16,586 nucleotides of DNA, taken from Actinomycetota bacterium. GTDB taxonomy: Bacteria > Actinomycetota > Actinomycetes > Nanopelagicales > Nanopelagicaceae. The position numbers and the translations under genes are program-made. The notes under the pieces were generated by a model. It made no database searches, had not been told where the DNA came from, and was given only the letters and a program-made list of their open reading frames with translations. Below, piece after piece: positions 1 through 7,780 of the stretch (positions are counted from its first letter, which is position 1; each line of letters begins with the position of its first letter). The DNA is taken from NCBI GenBank assembly GCA_009700365.1, contig WLME01000009.1, positions 1 to 16,586 of the forward strand. The letters are read 5' to 3'.

Positions 1-556
1 ACTCTTCATTAAGTTGATTAAATGCGGCGACAGGGAAGAAGACTTCTCCGCGAACTTCGATTAAGGAAGGAATTTTCTTGCCCTGCAATGTGTGCGGCAA
101 GCCTTTAATCGTTTTGACGTTGAGTGTGACATCTTCTCCGGTGACACCATTTCCACGGGTAAGCGCGCGGGTCAGCTGGCCATTTTCGTACAATAAATTG
201 ATTGCAAGCCCATCAACTTTGAGTTCGCAGAGATAGTCAGGACTATTGGATTCCTTTTCGACTCGTTCAAACCATGCTGCTAGTTCGTCTGTGTCAAAGA
301 CATTGTCGAGGCTCATCATCTTCTCGATGTGATCGTGTTGTGAGAAAGATGTTGCAAACCCACCGCCAACTCCGAGTGATGGAGAATCCGGTTCGAGCAA
401 TTCAGGATGCTTTGCCTCAATAGCCAGAAGTTCTTTTAAGAGTTTATCGAAAGCAGCATCCGAGATTGTCGGTGCGTCGAGAACATAATATTTAAATTGG
501 TGATCTCTAATTTCCTGCGTAAGTTCGGAGATCCGATGGCGCGCTTCGTTACTCAT
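1..556 (-). CDS. ligA: NAD+-dependent DNA ligase LigA, N-terminal 185 residues (runs off window)
   Basis: This ligase seals nicks in DNA using NAD+, in replication and repair in the cytoplasm. The minus strand from the ATG at 556-554 reads open to the window edge, so only the first 185 residues are present; the family is usually about 670-700 long. Visible parts are the NMN-binding Ia-like region (residues about 5-60, with YYVLDAPTISDAAFD at 23-37), the S-x-x-H-x-x-x-M-x-S-L stretch around residues 70-83, and the adenylation motif I, ELKVDG at 111-116. K113 there is the expected AMP-accepting lysine (compare K115 in E. coli). TRGNGVTGEDVT follows at 133-144, as in the family. The start overlaps the mnmA stop as ATGA, so translation is probably coupled. 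The OB fold, zinc finger, HhH and BRCT domains lie outside the window. The identification is secure. Confidence 0.96.
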   Translation of the reverse strand, partial: MSNEARHRISELTQEIRDHQFKYYVLDAPTISDAAFDKLLKELLAIEAKHPELLEPDSPSLGVGGGFATSFSQHDHIEKMMSLDNVFDTDELAAWFERVEKESNSPDYLCELKVDGLAINLLYENGQLTRALTRGNGVTGEDVTLNVKTIKGLPHTLQGKKIPSLIEVRGEVFFPVAAFNQLNEE

Positions 557-1626
557 GTTGTCTCGCAGATTGTCGCTGACCCAACAACTCGATCGTTATC
601 GTAGATAACCATTGCTTGTCCTGTTGCAAGACCTAAAAGGGGCTGATCAAGTTCGGCAACCAATTGGTCGCCGTCTAAGTAGTAAGTGCAATCAAGGGCG
701 GCACCATGTGCGCGTACTTGAACATAACCACGAAGAGGAGCAGCACCGATTTCAGGGCCACAGAAAATAGGTCTTTCTCCACGCATTGAAGTCACAGCTA
801 AATCTTCGCGCGAACCTACGACAACCGTGTTTGAAACAGGCTCAATCTTGAGAACGAAACGAGGAGATCCATCAACGGTGGGAACGGTAAGTCCCAACCC
901 TTTGCGCTGGCCAATTGTGTAGGTATAGGCACCTTTATGTTCGCCCAATTTATTTCCATCTTGGTCAACAATGGGACCAACTTCGCTTCCCATTCGATCG
1001 CGCAACCATCCGGCGTTGTCACCTGATGGAACAAAACAAATATCGTGGCTATCTGGCTTTTGTGCCACAGCAAGACCACGAACTTCTGCCTCTTTTCGAA
1101 TATCAACCTTTTCAGTATCGCCTAACGGAAATATCGCGCCATTAATTTGTTCGCGGTTGAGAACAGCAAGAACATAGGACTGGTCTTTAAGCGGATCAAC
1201 TGCGCGATGGAGTGTTCGACCATCTTCAGTTTCTTCTGTTCGCGCATAGTGCCCTGTAACCACCCCATCGAATCCCATCGCCTTTGCACGATCGAGGACG
1301 GCTGCAAATTTAATCTTTTCGTTGCAGCGCAAACATGGGTTCGGTGTTCGCCCCGCCTTGTACTCGCTCATAAAGTTTTCGACTACACCTTCATGAAATT
1401 CATCGGCCATATCCCAGATATAAAACGGAATACCAATAACGTCTGCGGCTCGTCGCGCATCATGTGAATCTTCAATTGTGCAGCAACCTCGAGCCCCGCT
1501 GCGATATTTCTGTGGATTGGATGAAAGTGCCAAGTGCACTCCAATTACTTCATGTCCTGCTTCAACTGCGCGCGCTGCTGCAACTGCTGAATCAACGCCA
1601 CCGCTCATGGCTGCAATAATTTTCAT
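553..1626 (-). CDS. mnmA: tRNA-specific 2-thiouridylase MnmA (TrmU)
   Basis: MnmA installs the 2-thio group on U34 of the tRNAs for Lys, Glu and Gln, using ATP and a persulfide sulfur that comes from a cysteine desulfurase. The 357-aa product is of normal length. It has the PP-loop ATP-pyrophosphatase signature SGGVDSAVAA at residues 8-17. The catalytic cysteines are C98 in TPNPCLRCNEKIKF (the second Cys of that motif is C101) and C197 in the HDICF motif; these match the two catalytic cysteines of the family. GHYART (125-130) and the C-terminal beta-barrel with GQRKGLGL are also present. The gene overlaps the upstream desulfurase by ATGA and the downstream ligA by ATGA. It therefore sits directly behind its probable sulfur donor gene in one transcript. 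No oddity is seen. Confidence 0.97.
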   Translation of the reverse strand: MKIIAAMSGGVDSAVAAARAVEAGHEVIGVHLALSSNPQKYRSGARGCCTIEDSHDARRAADVIGIPFYIWDMADEFHEGVVENFMSEYKAGRTPNPCLRCNEKIKFAAVLDRAKAMGFDGVVTGHYARTEETEDGRTLHRAVDPLKDQSYVLAVLNREQINGAIFPLGDTEKVDIRKEAEVRGLAVAQKPDSHDICFVPSGDNAGWLRDRMGSEVGPIVDQDGNKLGEHKGAYTYTIGQRKGLGLTVPTVDGSPRFVLKIEPVSNTVVVGSREDLAVTSMRGERPIFCGPEIGAAPLRGYVQVRAHGAALDCTYYLDGDQLVAELDQPLLGLATGQAMVIYDNDRVVGSATICETT

Positions 1627-2765
1627 TTCTTACCCACTGAGTGCGCCGCTAAGCCTCGCGTGATGACATCAGGTAGAACCGACAGTGCGTAATCGACATC
1701 CGCTTGGGTATTAGTTGAGCCGAAGGAGAAACGAAGCGACGATTGAGATACGACATCGGTAAGGCCCATCGCCATTAATACGTGGCTTGGACGATGTACA
1801 CCTGCAGTACATGCAGCGCCAGTCGAACATGAAACTTTCTGCGAATCCATCAGCAGTAATAGCGAATCGCTCTGAGTGCCGGGAAATGTGATGTTAGAGA
1901 TTCCGGGAAGTCGATCTGCACCTTTGCCATTAATGACTGCATCAGGACGAGCGTGAAGAACGCCAGATTCAAAGGAATCTCGCAGAGCCGCTACTTTTCT
2001 TGCGTCGTACAACTTCGCCTCGACAGCTGCGGCAAATGCCACGATAGATGGCGCGTTCAAAGTGCCGCTTCGAATATCGCGCTCTTGTCCTCCACCATGA
2101 AGTAGAGCTGGAATTTCAACCGCGCGACGTAAGACAAGTGCGCCGATTCCAAGTGGTCCACCAACTTTATGCGCGCTGATGGTCATGGCAAATAAACCTA
2201 ATTCCTTAAAGGAGAGAGGTACCTTCGTAAAGCTTTGGACTGCATCGCAGTGAACAGGAATATCACCTGCAATTTTTACTACATCAGCAATTGGTTGGAG
2301 TACTCCGGTCTCGTTATTGCTATGCATCACTGAAATAAGTGCGATTTCTGATGCACGTTCGGCAACTACGCTCCTTAAGAAATCTAAATCAATAACTCCT
2401 GACGAATCGACAGGAATTTCAATGAGTTCAGCGCCTTCGTGTTCGACCAACCAATGAGCTGGATCAAGAACTGCATGGTGTTCAATCTGTGAAACCAGAA
2501 TAACTTTCTTCTCCGAGTTCCAAAAAAGACCTTTAATCGCGGCATTATCTGCTTCAGTACCCGATCCGGTAAAGATTATTTCGCTGGCGAGTGAGTCGAC
2601 AGCCTTTGCAATTTTTTCACGAGCATCTTCAACATCTTTCCGAGTCGATCGGCCTTCAGCATGAAGCGATGAAGGATTTCCTAACTTGCGCAGGGATGTA
2701 TTCATCGCCTCGATGGCAATATCGAACATCGGCGTAGTTGCCGCATGGTCGAGGTAGACGCTCAT
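1623..2765 (-). CDS. iscS: Cysteine desulfurase, NifS/IscS class I
   Basis: This PLP enzyme converts cysteine to alanine and leaves a persulfide on its own cysteine, feeding tRNA thiolation and possibly Fe-S assembly. The 380-aa fold-type I aminotransferase starts with MSVYLDHAATTP, as in the family. The PLP-stacking His is in EHHAVL (H98 or H99), the PLP-contacting Asp is in HCDAVQ (D174), and the Schiff-base lysine is K200 in TISAHK. The persulfide-forming cysteine is C319 in STGAACTAG, in a loop of class I length. The gene lies 9 bp after the etfA stop and overlaps mnmA by ATGA. Together with mnmA this suggests a main role as MnmA sulfur donor. No iscU, sufB or sufU is in the window, so a role in Fe-S assembly cannot be judged. 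The symbol follows the mycobacterial homologue; nifS would be equally defensible. Confidence 0.93.
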   Translation of the reverse strand: MSVYLDHAATTPMFDIAIEAMNTSLRKLGNPSSLHAEGRSTRKDVEDAREKIAKAVDSLASEIIFTGSGTEADNAAIKGLFWNSEKKVILVSQIEHHAVLDPAHWLVEHEGAELIEIPVDSSGVIDLDFLRSVVAERASEIALISVMHSNNETGVLQPIADVVKIAGDIPVHCDAVQSFTKVPLSFKELGLFAMTISAHKVGGPLGIGALVLRRAVEIPALLHGGGQERDIRSGTLNAPSIVAFAAAVEAKLYDARKVAALRDSFESGVLHARPDAVINGKGADRLPGISNITFPGTQSDSLLLLMDSQKVSCSTGAACTAGVHRPSHVLMAMGLTDVVSQSSLRFSFGSTNTQADVDYALSVLPDVITRGLAAHSVGKK

Positions 2766-2774
2766 TGGAGCAGT

Positions 2775-3728
2775 CTAGTTCGTGCGGGCAGCGATACCTT
2801 CAGTGGCCTTCGGTAGCACGTTAAAGAGGTCGCCGACTACGCCGAAATCGGCAATATCAAAGAGTGGCGCTTCGGGATCTTTATTGACCACAACGATTGT
2901 CTTTGAGGTCTGCATTCCTGCACGATGTTGAATCGCACCGGAGATTCCACACGCAACATAGAGCTGCGGGCTGACTGTTTTTCCAGTTTGGCCAACCTGA
3001 TGTGAATGTGGGTACCAACCTGCATCAGTTGCGGCGCGTGATGCACCGACTGCTGCGCCAAGTGAATCTGCAAATGCTTCTACTGGAGCGAAATTTCCAT
3101 CAGTGCCGCGTCCACCTGAGACAACAATATTTGCTTCAGTGAGTTCGGGACGTCCACCTTTAACGGGAGGTTGCGAAGAGGAAACAATTGCCTTCTTTGC
3201 ATTAGCGCTAATTGTTGCTGTTGCATTTTCAATTGCGGGAGTTGATGCTGAAAAATCAGCTTCGATGCTATTTGGTCTAACGGTGATCACTGAAGCTCCG
3301 TGGGAAACTTTTGAATGTACGGTCGTTGATCCACCGAATACCAATTGCGTTGCGGTGCCATCGGCTGCAACATCAACGGCATCTGTAATGATTCCGGAAT
3401 CAGTCAATACCGCCACTCGAGCAGCAACCTCTTTACCGAAGGCATGGGATGCAATCAAGAGGGCGGTTGGCGATTTTTCTTTAACAAGATTGGCAAGTGC
3501 ATCGGCTGATGCTGCAACACCATGTGAGGCAAAATCATCAGATTCGATAATTAAGAGTTGTGCGATTGGACCTTGATTGACACTTGCAGCTAAAGCTGCT
3601 CCTTTGCCTGTACCAGCAAGCACTACTGCAGTTACAGCGCCAATACGCGCTCCGGCCGTTGCAAGTTCAGCAGTTGTCTTTGTGGACTTTTCTCCAGAAA
3701 AATCTGCCAGGATAAAGACGCTGCTCAT
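2775..3728 (-). CDS. etfA: Electron transfer flavoprotein alpha subunit (FixB family)
   Basis: EtfA is the FAD-carrying large subunit of the cytoplasmic ETF heterodimer. The dimer passes electrons from acyl-CoA and related dehydrogenases towards the quinone pool. The 317-aa product is of normal length. The N-terminal Rossmann-like domain (about 1-185) is diverged and rich in Ala and Ser. The C-terminal FAD domain is well kept: SGGRG at 204-208, the HQVGQTGKTVSPQLYVACGI stretch at 243-262, SGAIQHRAGM (263-272), NKDPEAPLF (282-290) and DFGVVGDLF (294-302). The start overlaps the etfB stop as ATGA, which fits production of a 1:1 complex. No acyl-CoA dehydrogenase or ETF-quinone oxidoreductase lies in the window, so the physiological electron donor is unknown. 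Confidence 0.95.
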   Translation of the reverse strand: MSSVFILADFSGEKSTKTTAELATAGARIGAVTAVVLAGTGKGAALAASVNQGPIAQLLIIESDDFASHGVAASADALANLVKEKSPTALLIASHAFGKEVAARVAVLTDSGIITDAVDVAADGTATQLVFGGSTTVHSKVSHGASVITVRPNSIEADFSASTPAIENATATISANAKKAIVSSSQPPVKGGRPELTEANIVVSGGRGTDGNFAPVEAFADSLGAAVGASRAATDAGWYPHSHQVGQTGKTVSPQLYVACGISGAIQHRAGMQTSKTIVVVNKDPEAPLFDIADFGVVGDLFNVLPKATEGIAARTN

Positions 3729-4507
3729 ATCAACTTCTTCTCTGCTAGAAAGTTCACAAGCGCTTCTCCGCCATTGCCTTCATCTGAAACTTTTATTCCT
3801 GCAGCGCGCGCAGGTCGCGGTGTTGCATCGTTGACTTGCGACCACGCACTTTGTGCAGATACGCCAACCGTCGCTAAATCTCTCTGATCAATAGTTTTCT
3901 TTTTGGCAGCCATAATTCCTTTAAATGACGGATAGCGCGGTTCATTTATTTTTTCGACAACGCTCACAATTGCTGGAAAGTCAGCGGAAATTTCGTCAAC
4001 GCCTGCTTCAGTGACGCGAGTAATCGAAACTTTTCCTGCTGGATCTGCGGTGACCTTCGATGCAAAAGTGAGTTGCGCCCAGCCAAGGCGAGCGCTGATC
4101 ATCGCTGGTACAACGCTCATACGAGCATCCGTGGATTCAGTTCCGCAAATAACGAGGTCGTATGCACCATCGGCAATTACCTTTGCAAGAACAGCAGATG
4201 TTGCGAGCGCATCAGATCCAGCGAGCGCGCTATCGGTAATGAGAATTGCATCATTGGCCCCCATTGACAGCGCCTTACGAACTGCTTCAGTCGCGCGATC
4301 TGGACCCATTGAGATTACGGTGACTGAATGTGGGCCACCGTCTTCATTGCCTCCATGTGCTTCGGCGATGCGAAGCGCTTCTTCAACGGCGTATTCATCA
4401 AGGTCGTTCAGAACCGCATCAACATTTTCGCGATCGAGCACTCCATTGACCATCTTTTTCTCAGCCCATGAATCGGGAACTTGCTTTACACAGACAGCAA
4501 TCTTCAT
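3725..4507 (-). CDS. etfB: Electron transfer flavoprotein beta subunit (FixA family)
   Basis: EtfB is the AMP-binding small subunit of ETF and carries the docking loop for partner dehydrogenases. I chose the ATG at 4507, giving 260 aa with the family N-terminus MKIAVCVKQVPDSW. An in-frame ATG at 4582 would add 25 residues that do not resemble the family, and a -10 box sits just upstream of 4507. Visible motifs are NDLDEYAVEEALR (34-46), ISMGP (65-69), CGTESTDARMSVVP (121-134) and the ETF-beta signature region NEPRYPSFKGIMAAKKK (188-204). It is the first gene of the minus-strand run etfB-etfA-desulfurase-mnmA-ligA and is coupled to etfA by an ATGA overlap. Its 5' end is probably the 5' end of a leaderless mRNA. 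Confidence 0.95.
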   Translation of the reverse strand: MKIAVCVKQVPDSWAEKKMVNGVLDRENVDAVLNDLDEYAVEEALRIAEAHGGNEDGGPHSVTVISMGPDRATEAVRKALSMGANDAILITDSALAGSDALATSAVLAKVIADGAYDLVICGTESTDARMSVVPAMISARLGWAQLTFASKVTADPAGKVSITRVTEAGVDEISADFPAIVSVVEKINEPRYPSFKGIMAAKKKTIDQRDLATVGVSAQSAWSQVNDATPRPARAAGIKVSDEGNGGEALVNFLAEKKLI

Positions 4508-4514
4508 GGCTTGT

Positions 4515-4543
4515 ATGTTACTGACGAGTAGCGCTTTTGGGAA
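4515..4543 (-). promoter_or_regulatory. Predicted etfB promoter, leaderless type
   Basis: Reading the minus strand, TTCCCA (4543-4538) is followed by a 17-nt spacer, then TAACAT (4520-4515), then 7 nt, then the etfB ATG at 4507. TAACAT fits the actinobacterial TAnnnT -10 pattern. The spacing puts the transcription start at or next to the A of the ATG. No Shine-Dalgarno sequence precedes this ATG. The -35 box matches TTGACA at 4 of 6 positions, so it is the weaker part of the call. Confidence 0.5.
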
Positions 4544-4577
4544 GCATCTCAGAATCTTCTCAACTCTCAACCAATAC

Positions 4578-4606
4578 TTCACCCACTATTCAGGAACACG
4601 TAACCT
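4578..4606 (+). promoter_or_regulatory. Predicted promoter for the glycosyltransferase operon
   Basis: TTCACC (4578-4583), a 17-nt spacer and TAACCT (4601-4606) resemble a sigma-70-type promoter with the actinobacterial TAnnnT -10 box. Transcription would start near 4613 and leave a leader of about 36 nt before the ATG at 4649. It points away from the predicted etfB promoter; the two -35 boxes are about 34 bp apart. I see no operator-like palindrome between them. This is pattern recognition only. Confidence 0.35.
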
Positions 4607-4648
4607 CATCGCGAATGTCGAGATGGGTTCATCGCTCACCCTGCATCC

Positions 4649-5803
4649 ATGATTGAACTAGAGACATCTGAAGCAAAACTTCGGATCGCTGTCGTTACGG
4701 AAGCATTCCTGCCTCAGGTCAATGGCGTCACGAATTCAGTTCTGCGGCTGCTGGAATACTGCAAAGAAGCCGGCCATGAAGTTTTGATTATTGCTCCTGA
4801 AAGCGAAGGGGCACCCACTAGATATCTCGATTACAAGATCAAGCATGTTCCTAGCATTGCAATGAAAAAGTTGATTCCGATGGGAGTCCCCCGCAAATTC
4901 TTAGAACCTCTTCTTGAAGGGTTTGCACCCGATGTAATCCACTTAGCTTCACCAATTTTTCTTGGACACTATGTAGCACGAATAGCCAAGAAGATGCAGA
5001 TTCCAACTGTATCTGTATACCAAACAGATATTGCTGGCTTCGCTCGCCACTATGGGTTAACAATTGCACATAACACTCTCAAGAAGTGGGTCTCTCGAAT
5101 CCACCAGGCATCTGATATCACGCTGGCTCCTTCTAAGTGGGCTTGTCGCGATCTCGAAAGCAACGGTGTGAAAAATGTGCGACTTTGGAAGCGCGGAGTT
5201 GATCTCGTAAACTTTCAGCCATCTCGTCGCGATGAATCACTTCGTATAAACATCAAGGGGAAGAGTGAAAAATTCATTGTCGGCTATGTCGGCCGCCTTG
5301 CAAATGAAAAACGTTTAGATGATCTTGTTGTGCTTGACCAACAACGCGATATTCAACTTGTCATAGTTGGAGATGGTCCCGCAGCTTCTCGCTTCAAGAA
5401 AGAACTTCCAAATGCTCGCTTTGTTGGATACCAATCGGGAACAGAACTTGCTCGCTATGTCGCATCTTTTGACATATTTGTTCATACTGGAAAGCACGAA
5501 ACTTTCTGCCAGGCTATTCAGGAGGCACTTGCTTCTGGAGTACCGGTAATTGGCCCTGATACAGGCGGTCCCCTTGATCTCATTGATCATGGAGTAACCG
5601 GTCTACTCATTGATACTGCCGATTCGCATGCACTTTTGGAAGCTGTTGAGGCTTTGCGATCACATAGTTCATTCGATTTGATGCAACTTGCTGCACGGCG
5701 CGCAGTCGAGCATCGAAGTTGGGATTACATCAACGCTCAACTCATCGAACATTATCGGGATGCCATCTACGAAATCTCAAAGAAGCGTGGGTTAGTCGCA
5801 TGA
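4649..5803 (+). CDS. GT4-family glycosyltransferase, MgtA-like (probable alpha-mannosyltransferase)
   Basis: This is a retaining, GT-B fold glycosyltransferase, probably cytoplasmic and peripheral to the membrane. Of the 384 aa, the N-terminal acceptor domain has RIAVVTEAFLPQVNGVTNSV (12-31), HLASP (98-102) and YQTDIAGFARHYG (124-136). The C-terminal donor domain has GYVGRLANEKRLDDL (212-226), GDGP (241-244) and the EX7E motif E284...E292 within HETFCQAIQEALASG. The YQTDIAGFA segment closely resembles actinobacterial GDP-mannose-dependent transferases of the MgtA type, which act on glycolipid or lipomannan-like acceptors; donor and acceptor here are inferred. No other in-frame start lies between a TAA at 4601 and this ATG, and no Shine-Dalgarno is visible. 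The stop overlaps the next gene as ATGA. It is the first of four plus-strand genes: two transferases, an SGNH hydrolase and glgX. Confidence 0.9.
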   Translation: MIELETSEAKLRIAVVTEAFLPQVNGVTNSVLRLLEYCKEAGHEVLIIAPESEGAPTRYLDYKIKHVPSIAMKKLIPMGVPRKFLEPLLEGFAPDVIHLASPIFLGHYVARIAKKMQIPTVSVYQTDIAGFARHYGLTIAHNTLKKWVSRIHQASDITLAPSKWACRDLESNGVKNVRLWKRGVDLVNFQPSRRDESLRINIKGKSEKFIVGYVGRLANEKRLDDLVVLDQQRDIQLVIVGDGPAASRFKKELPNARFVGYQSGTELARYVASFDIFVHTGKHETFCQAIQEALASGVPVIGPDTGGPLDLIDHGVTGLLIDTADSHALLEAVEALRSHSSFDLMQLAARRAVEHRSWDYINAQLIEHYRDAIYEISKKRGLVA

Positions 5804-6927
5804 AGATCATTCACATTGCAAATTTCTACGGGCCAAAATCCGGAGGAATTAAGACCACCCTGCATAATCTAGGGTCCGAGTATCGAAAAGTTGGTCACGA
5901 GTTTATCTATGTTGTTCCTGGCAAGAAGTTTGGGCGCGAGAAGACAGATCATGGCGGATGTATCACCCTCCCGTCATGGGTAATACCTTTCAGCGGCGGA
6001 TACCGTGTGATCAAGTCAAATCGCCAAGTAAAGACAATTCTGCAATCACTTATGCCAGATCGCATTGAAGTATCAGATCGATTCACTCTCTCGTGTCTAG
6101 GTAACTGGGCAAAACACCGCGGAATCCCAGCAATTGTCTTCAGCCATGAAACCTTGCGAGGGCTAGTGAAAAATTATTTTGGTTTATCGCTGAAGTCCTT
6201 TGTTGGATGGCATAACTCACGACTTGCTGGAAAATTTGACTATGTTGTTACAACAACAAATTTCGCCGCATCTGAATTCAATGACATTGGAACATCAAAT
6301 GTTGTACGTGTACCACTCGGCGTAGATCTAGAAACTTTTTCACCTTTACACCATAACGAAGAGTTGAGAACTAAAATGCTTAAGGGTGGCGAAGTTCTCT
6401 TAATCCATTGCGGAAGGCTATCCCCCGAGAAGAAGCCAGAACGATCACTACAAGCGTTACGTGAACTTCTCGAGCGAGGTATAAATGCGCGTCTCGTCTA
6501 CATTGGAAGCGGCCCTCTTCATAAAAAACTCTACGACTCCTCTCGTGATATTCCGGTCACCTTCTGGGGTTACGTCGCAAACAAGAATCTACTTGCGCAA
6601 ATGATCGCATCTGCAGATGTTTCACTTGCTCCTGGGCCAATCGAAACTTTCTGTCTAGCGGCTCTTGAATCTCTTGCTAGCGGAACACCAGTGGTCGCAT
6701 CTAATACGAGCGCAGTAGGCGAATTCTTAATCGATGAAGAAGGCGACTTCGTTGGGCTCACTGCCGCAAACAATGGTGCAGCCTTCGCTGATGCCATAGA
6801 GATAATTCTTGAAGAACTTCGAGAAGATTCAACTCTTTCATCTCGATGCAGAATTCAAGCTGAGAAATTTCCCTGGTCTCAAACTGTTCGCAGGCTCGAA
6901 TCTCTCAACGAGATGACGGCGGCATGA
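5800..6927 (+). CDS. GT4-family glycosyltransferase, second of the pair
   Basis: This is a second GT-B fold transferase, 375 aa from the ATG at 5800. An in-frame ATG at 5719 would add 27 non-family residues inside the previous gene; the chosen start gives MKIIHIANFYGPKSGGIKTT and an ATGA overlap with the upstream stop. The N-terminal domain has the glycine-rich GPKSGGIKT loop (11-19) and SHETLRG (115-121). The C-terminal domain has HCGRLSPEKKPERSLQAL (203-220), with R206 and K211 placed as the nucleotide-sugar phosphate contacts. IGSGPL (235-240) follows, then EX7E with E282 and E290 in ETFCLAALESLASG. It shares a fold and C-terminal motifs with the first transferase but is clearly diverged, so a different linkage or acceptor is likely. 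The sugar donor cannot be told from sequence. It has no membrane segment. Confidence 0.88.
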   Translation: MKIIHIANFYGPKSGGIKTTLHNLGSEYRKVGHEFIYVVPGKKFGREKTDHGGCITLPSWVIPFSGGYRVIKSNRQVKTILQSLMPDRIEVSDRFTLSCLGNWAKHRGIPAIVFSHETLRGLVKNYFGLSLKSFVGWHNSRLAGKFDYVVTTTNFAASEFNDIGTSNVVRVPLGVDLETFSPLHHNEELRTKMLKGGEVLLIHCGRLSPEKKPERSLQALRELLERGINARLVYIGSGPLHKKLYDSSRDIPVTFWGYVANKNLLAQMIASADVSLAPGPIETFCLAALESLASGTPVVASNTSAVGEFLIDEEGDFVGLTAANNGAAFADAIEIILEELREDSTLSSRCRIQAEKFPWSQTVRRLESLNEMTAA

Positions 6928-6928
6928 C

Positions 6929-7780
6929 ATGCAAGAGCCGCTGACTTTTGCCGTAATCGGAGATAGCGCGGCTTCTGGGGTGGGAGATTCCGATGCTTGT
7001 GGAAATCACTTTGGATGGAGTTATCACCTAGCCCAAGCTTTTACTGAACCTCTTGTATATATCAACGCATCACGGCCTGGAGCCCAATCAAAAGAAGTTT
7101 TGCATGAGCAACTCCCAAAAGTTCTCATTCACGAACCCGAATTGGTCGCCGTAATAGTTGGTGGCAATGACTTACTTCGCAATGGGTTCTCTCCAGAAGT
7201 ATTTGAAGAAAATCTCAACCAAACTCTTGCGCGAATTGAGGAAATGGGAGCAACTTCAATGTTGCTAGAACTGCATGACCCAACTGAAATAGTTCCGATG
7301 CCTCGACTTGTAGCGCGCATATGTCGCCGCAGAGTAAGTGCAGTAAATAGAGCTACTCATAAACTCGCGCGAAGATATGGATCAATTCTTTTGGAAACTC
7401 GCTCTCTTGACTCTATTTATGCTCGCGAGAAATGGCATGTCGATCGAATGCACCCAAGCCGACAAGGTCATCAATTTATCGCAGATAATTTTGCAGATCT
7501 GCTCCGTTATCGAGGTTTCGATGTGGGGCACATTCCCATCACGACTTCAAACAACCGCAGCAAAAGGGATTCCATTATCTGGATGTTAAAGAATGGGACT
7601 CCTTGGTTTTTAAAGCGAAGCGTGGATCTGCTTCCTGCAATAGCCTTTCTTTCGATTACTGAATTAATTTATATTGCAAGGCACGGCTTAAATTCTGAAG
7701 ATGCAACCCTGCATTATCCTGATTTCACCCAGCCGCGAGTTCTTATTCATAATCACATACAGAATGAGCGAGTTTCTTAA
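6929..7780 (+). CDS. SGNH/GDSL-family hydrolase, cytoplasmic, with C-terminal hydrophobic segment
   Basis: This is an SGNH-fold esterase or acyltransferase-type hydrolase of 283 aa. All four blocks are intact. S13 lies in IGDSAASGVGD (block I nucleophile), G51 in ASRPGAQS (block II) and N80 in VGGNDLL (block III). D172 and H175 lie in VDRMHPSRQG (block V, catalytic Asp and His). There is no signal peptide; the protein begins directly with the first beta strand, so it probably acts in the cytoplasm. After the domain (about residue 197) comes a linker and then a 20-residue hydrophobic stretch (231-250) that may attach it to the membrane or a partner. It starts 1 bp after the preceding transferase stop and overlaps glgX by 17 bp. 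By context it may add or remove acyl groups on the product of the two transferases; this is inference, and the substrate is unknown. Confidence 0.85.
   Translation: MQEPLTFAVIGDSAASGVGDSDACGNHFGWSYHLAQAFTEPLVYINASRPGAQSKEVLHEQLPKVLIHEPELVAVIVGGNDLLRNGFSPEVFEENLNQTLARIEEMGATSMLLELHDPTEIVPMPRLVARICRRRVSAVNRATHKLARRYGSILLETRSLDSIYAREKWHVDRMHPSRQGHQFIADNFADLLRYRGFDVGHIPITTSNNRSKRDSIIWMLKNGTPWFLKRSVDLLPAIAFLSITELIYIARHGLNSEDATLHYPDFTQPRVLIHNHIQNERVS

Noticed and set aside
3103..3576. 157-codon plus-strand open frame opposite etfA
   Set aside because: It is the mirror of the etfA FAD-domain region, with no ribosome site or recognisable motif.
4011..4652. 213-codon plus-strand open frame opposite etfB
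   Set aside because: It is antisense to well-conserved ETF-beta coding sequence, is rich in Ala, Ser and Arg as mirror frames are, and matches no family.
5719..5799. N-terminal extension of the second glycosyltransferase
   Set aside because: It lies wholly in the upstream coding sequence and does not resemble the family; the ATGA junction at 5800 is preferred.
7701..7763. Upstream in-frame extension of glgX, with a hydrophobic 21-residue lead that resembles a signal
   Set aside because: GlgX is cytoplasmic and the extension lies deep inside the SGNH gene; the ATG at 7764 fits the family N-terminus.
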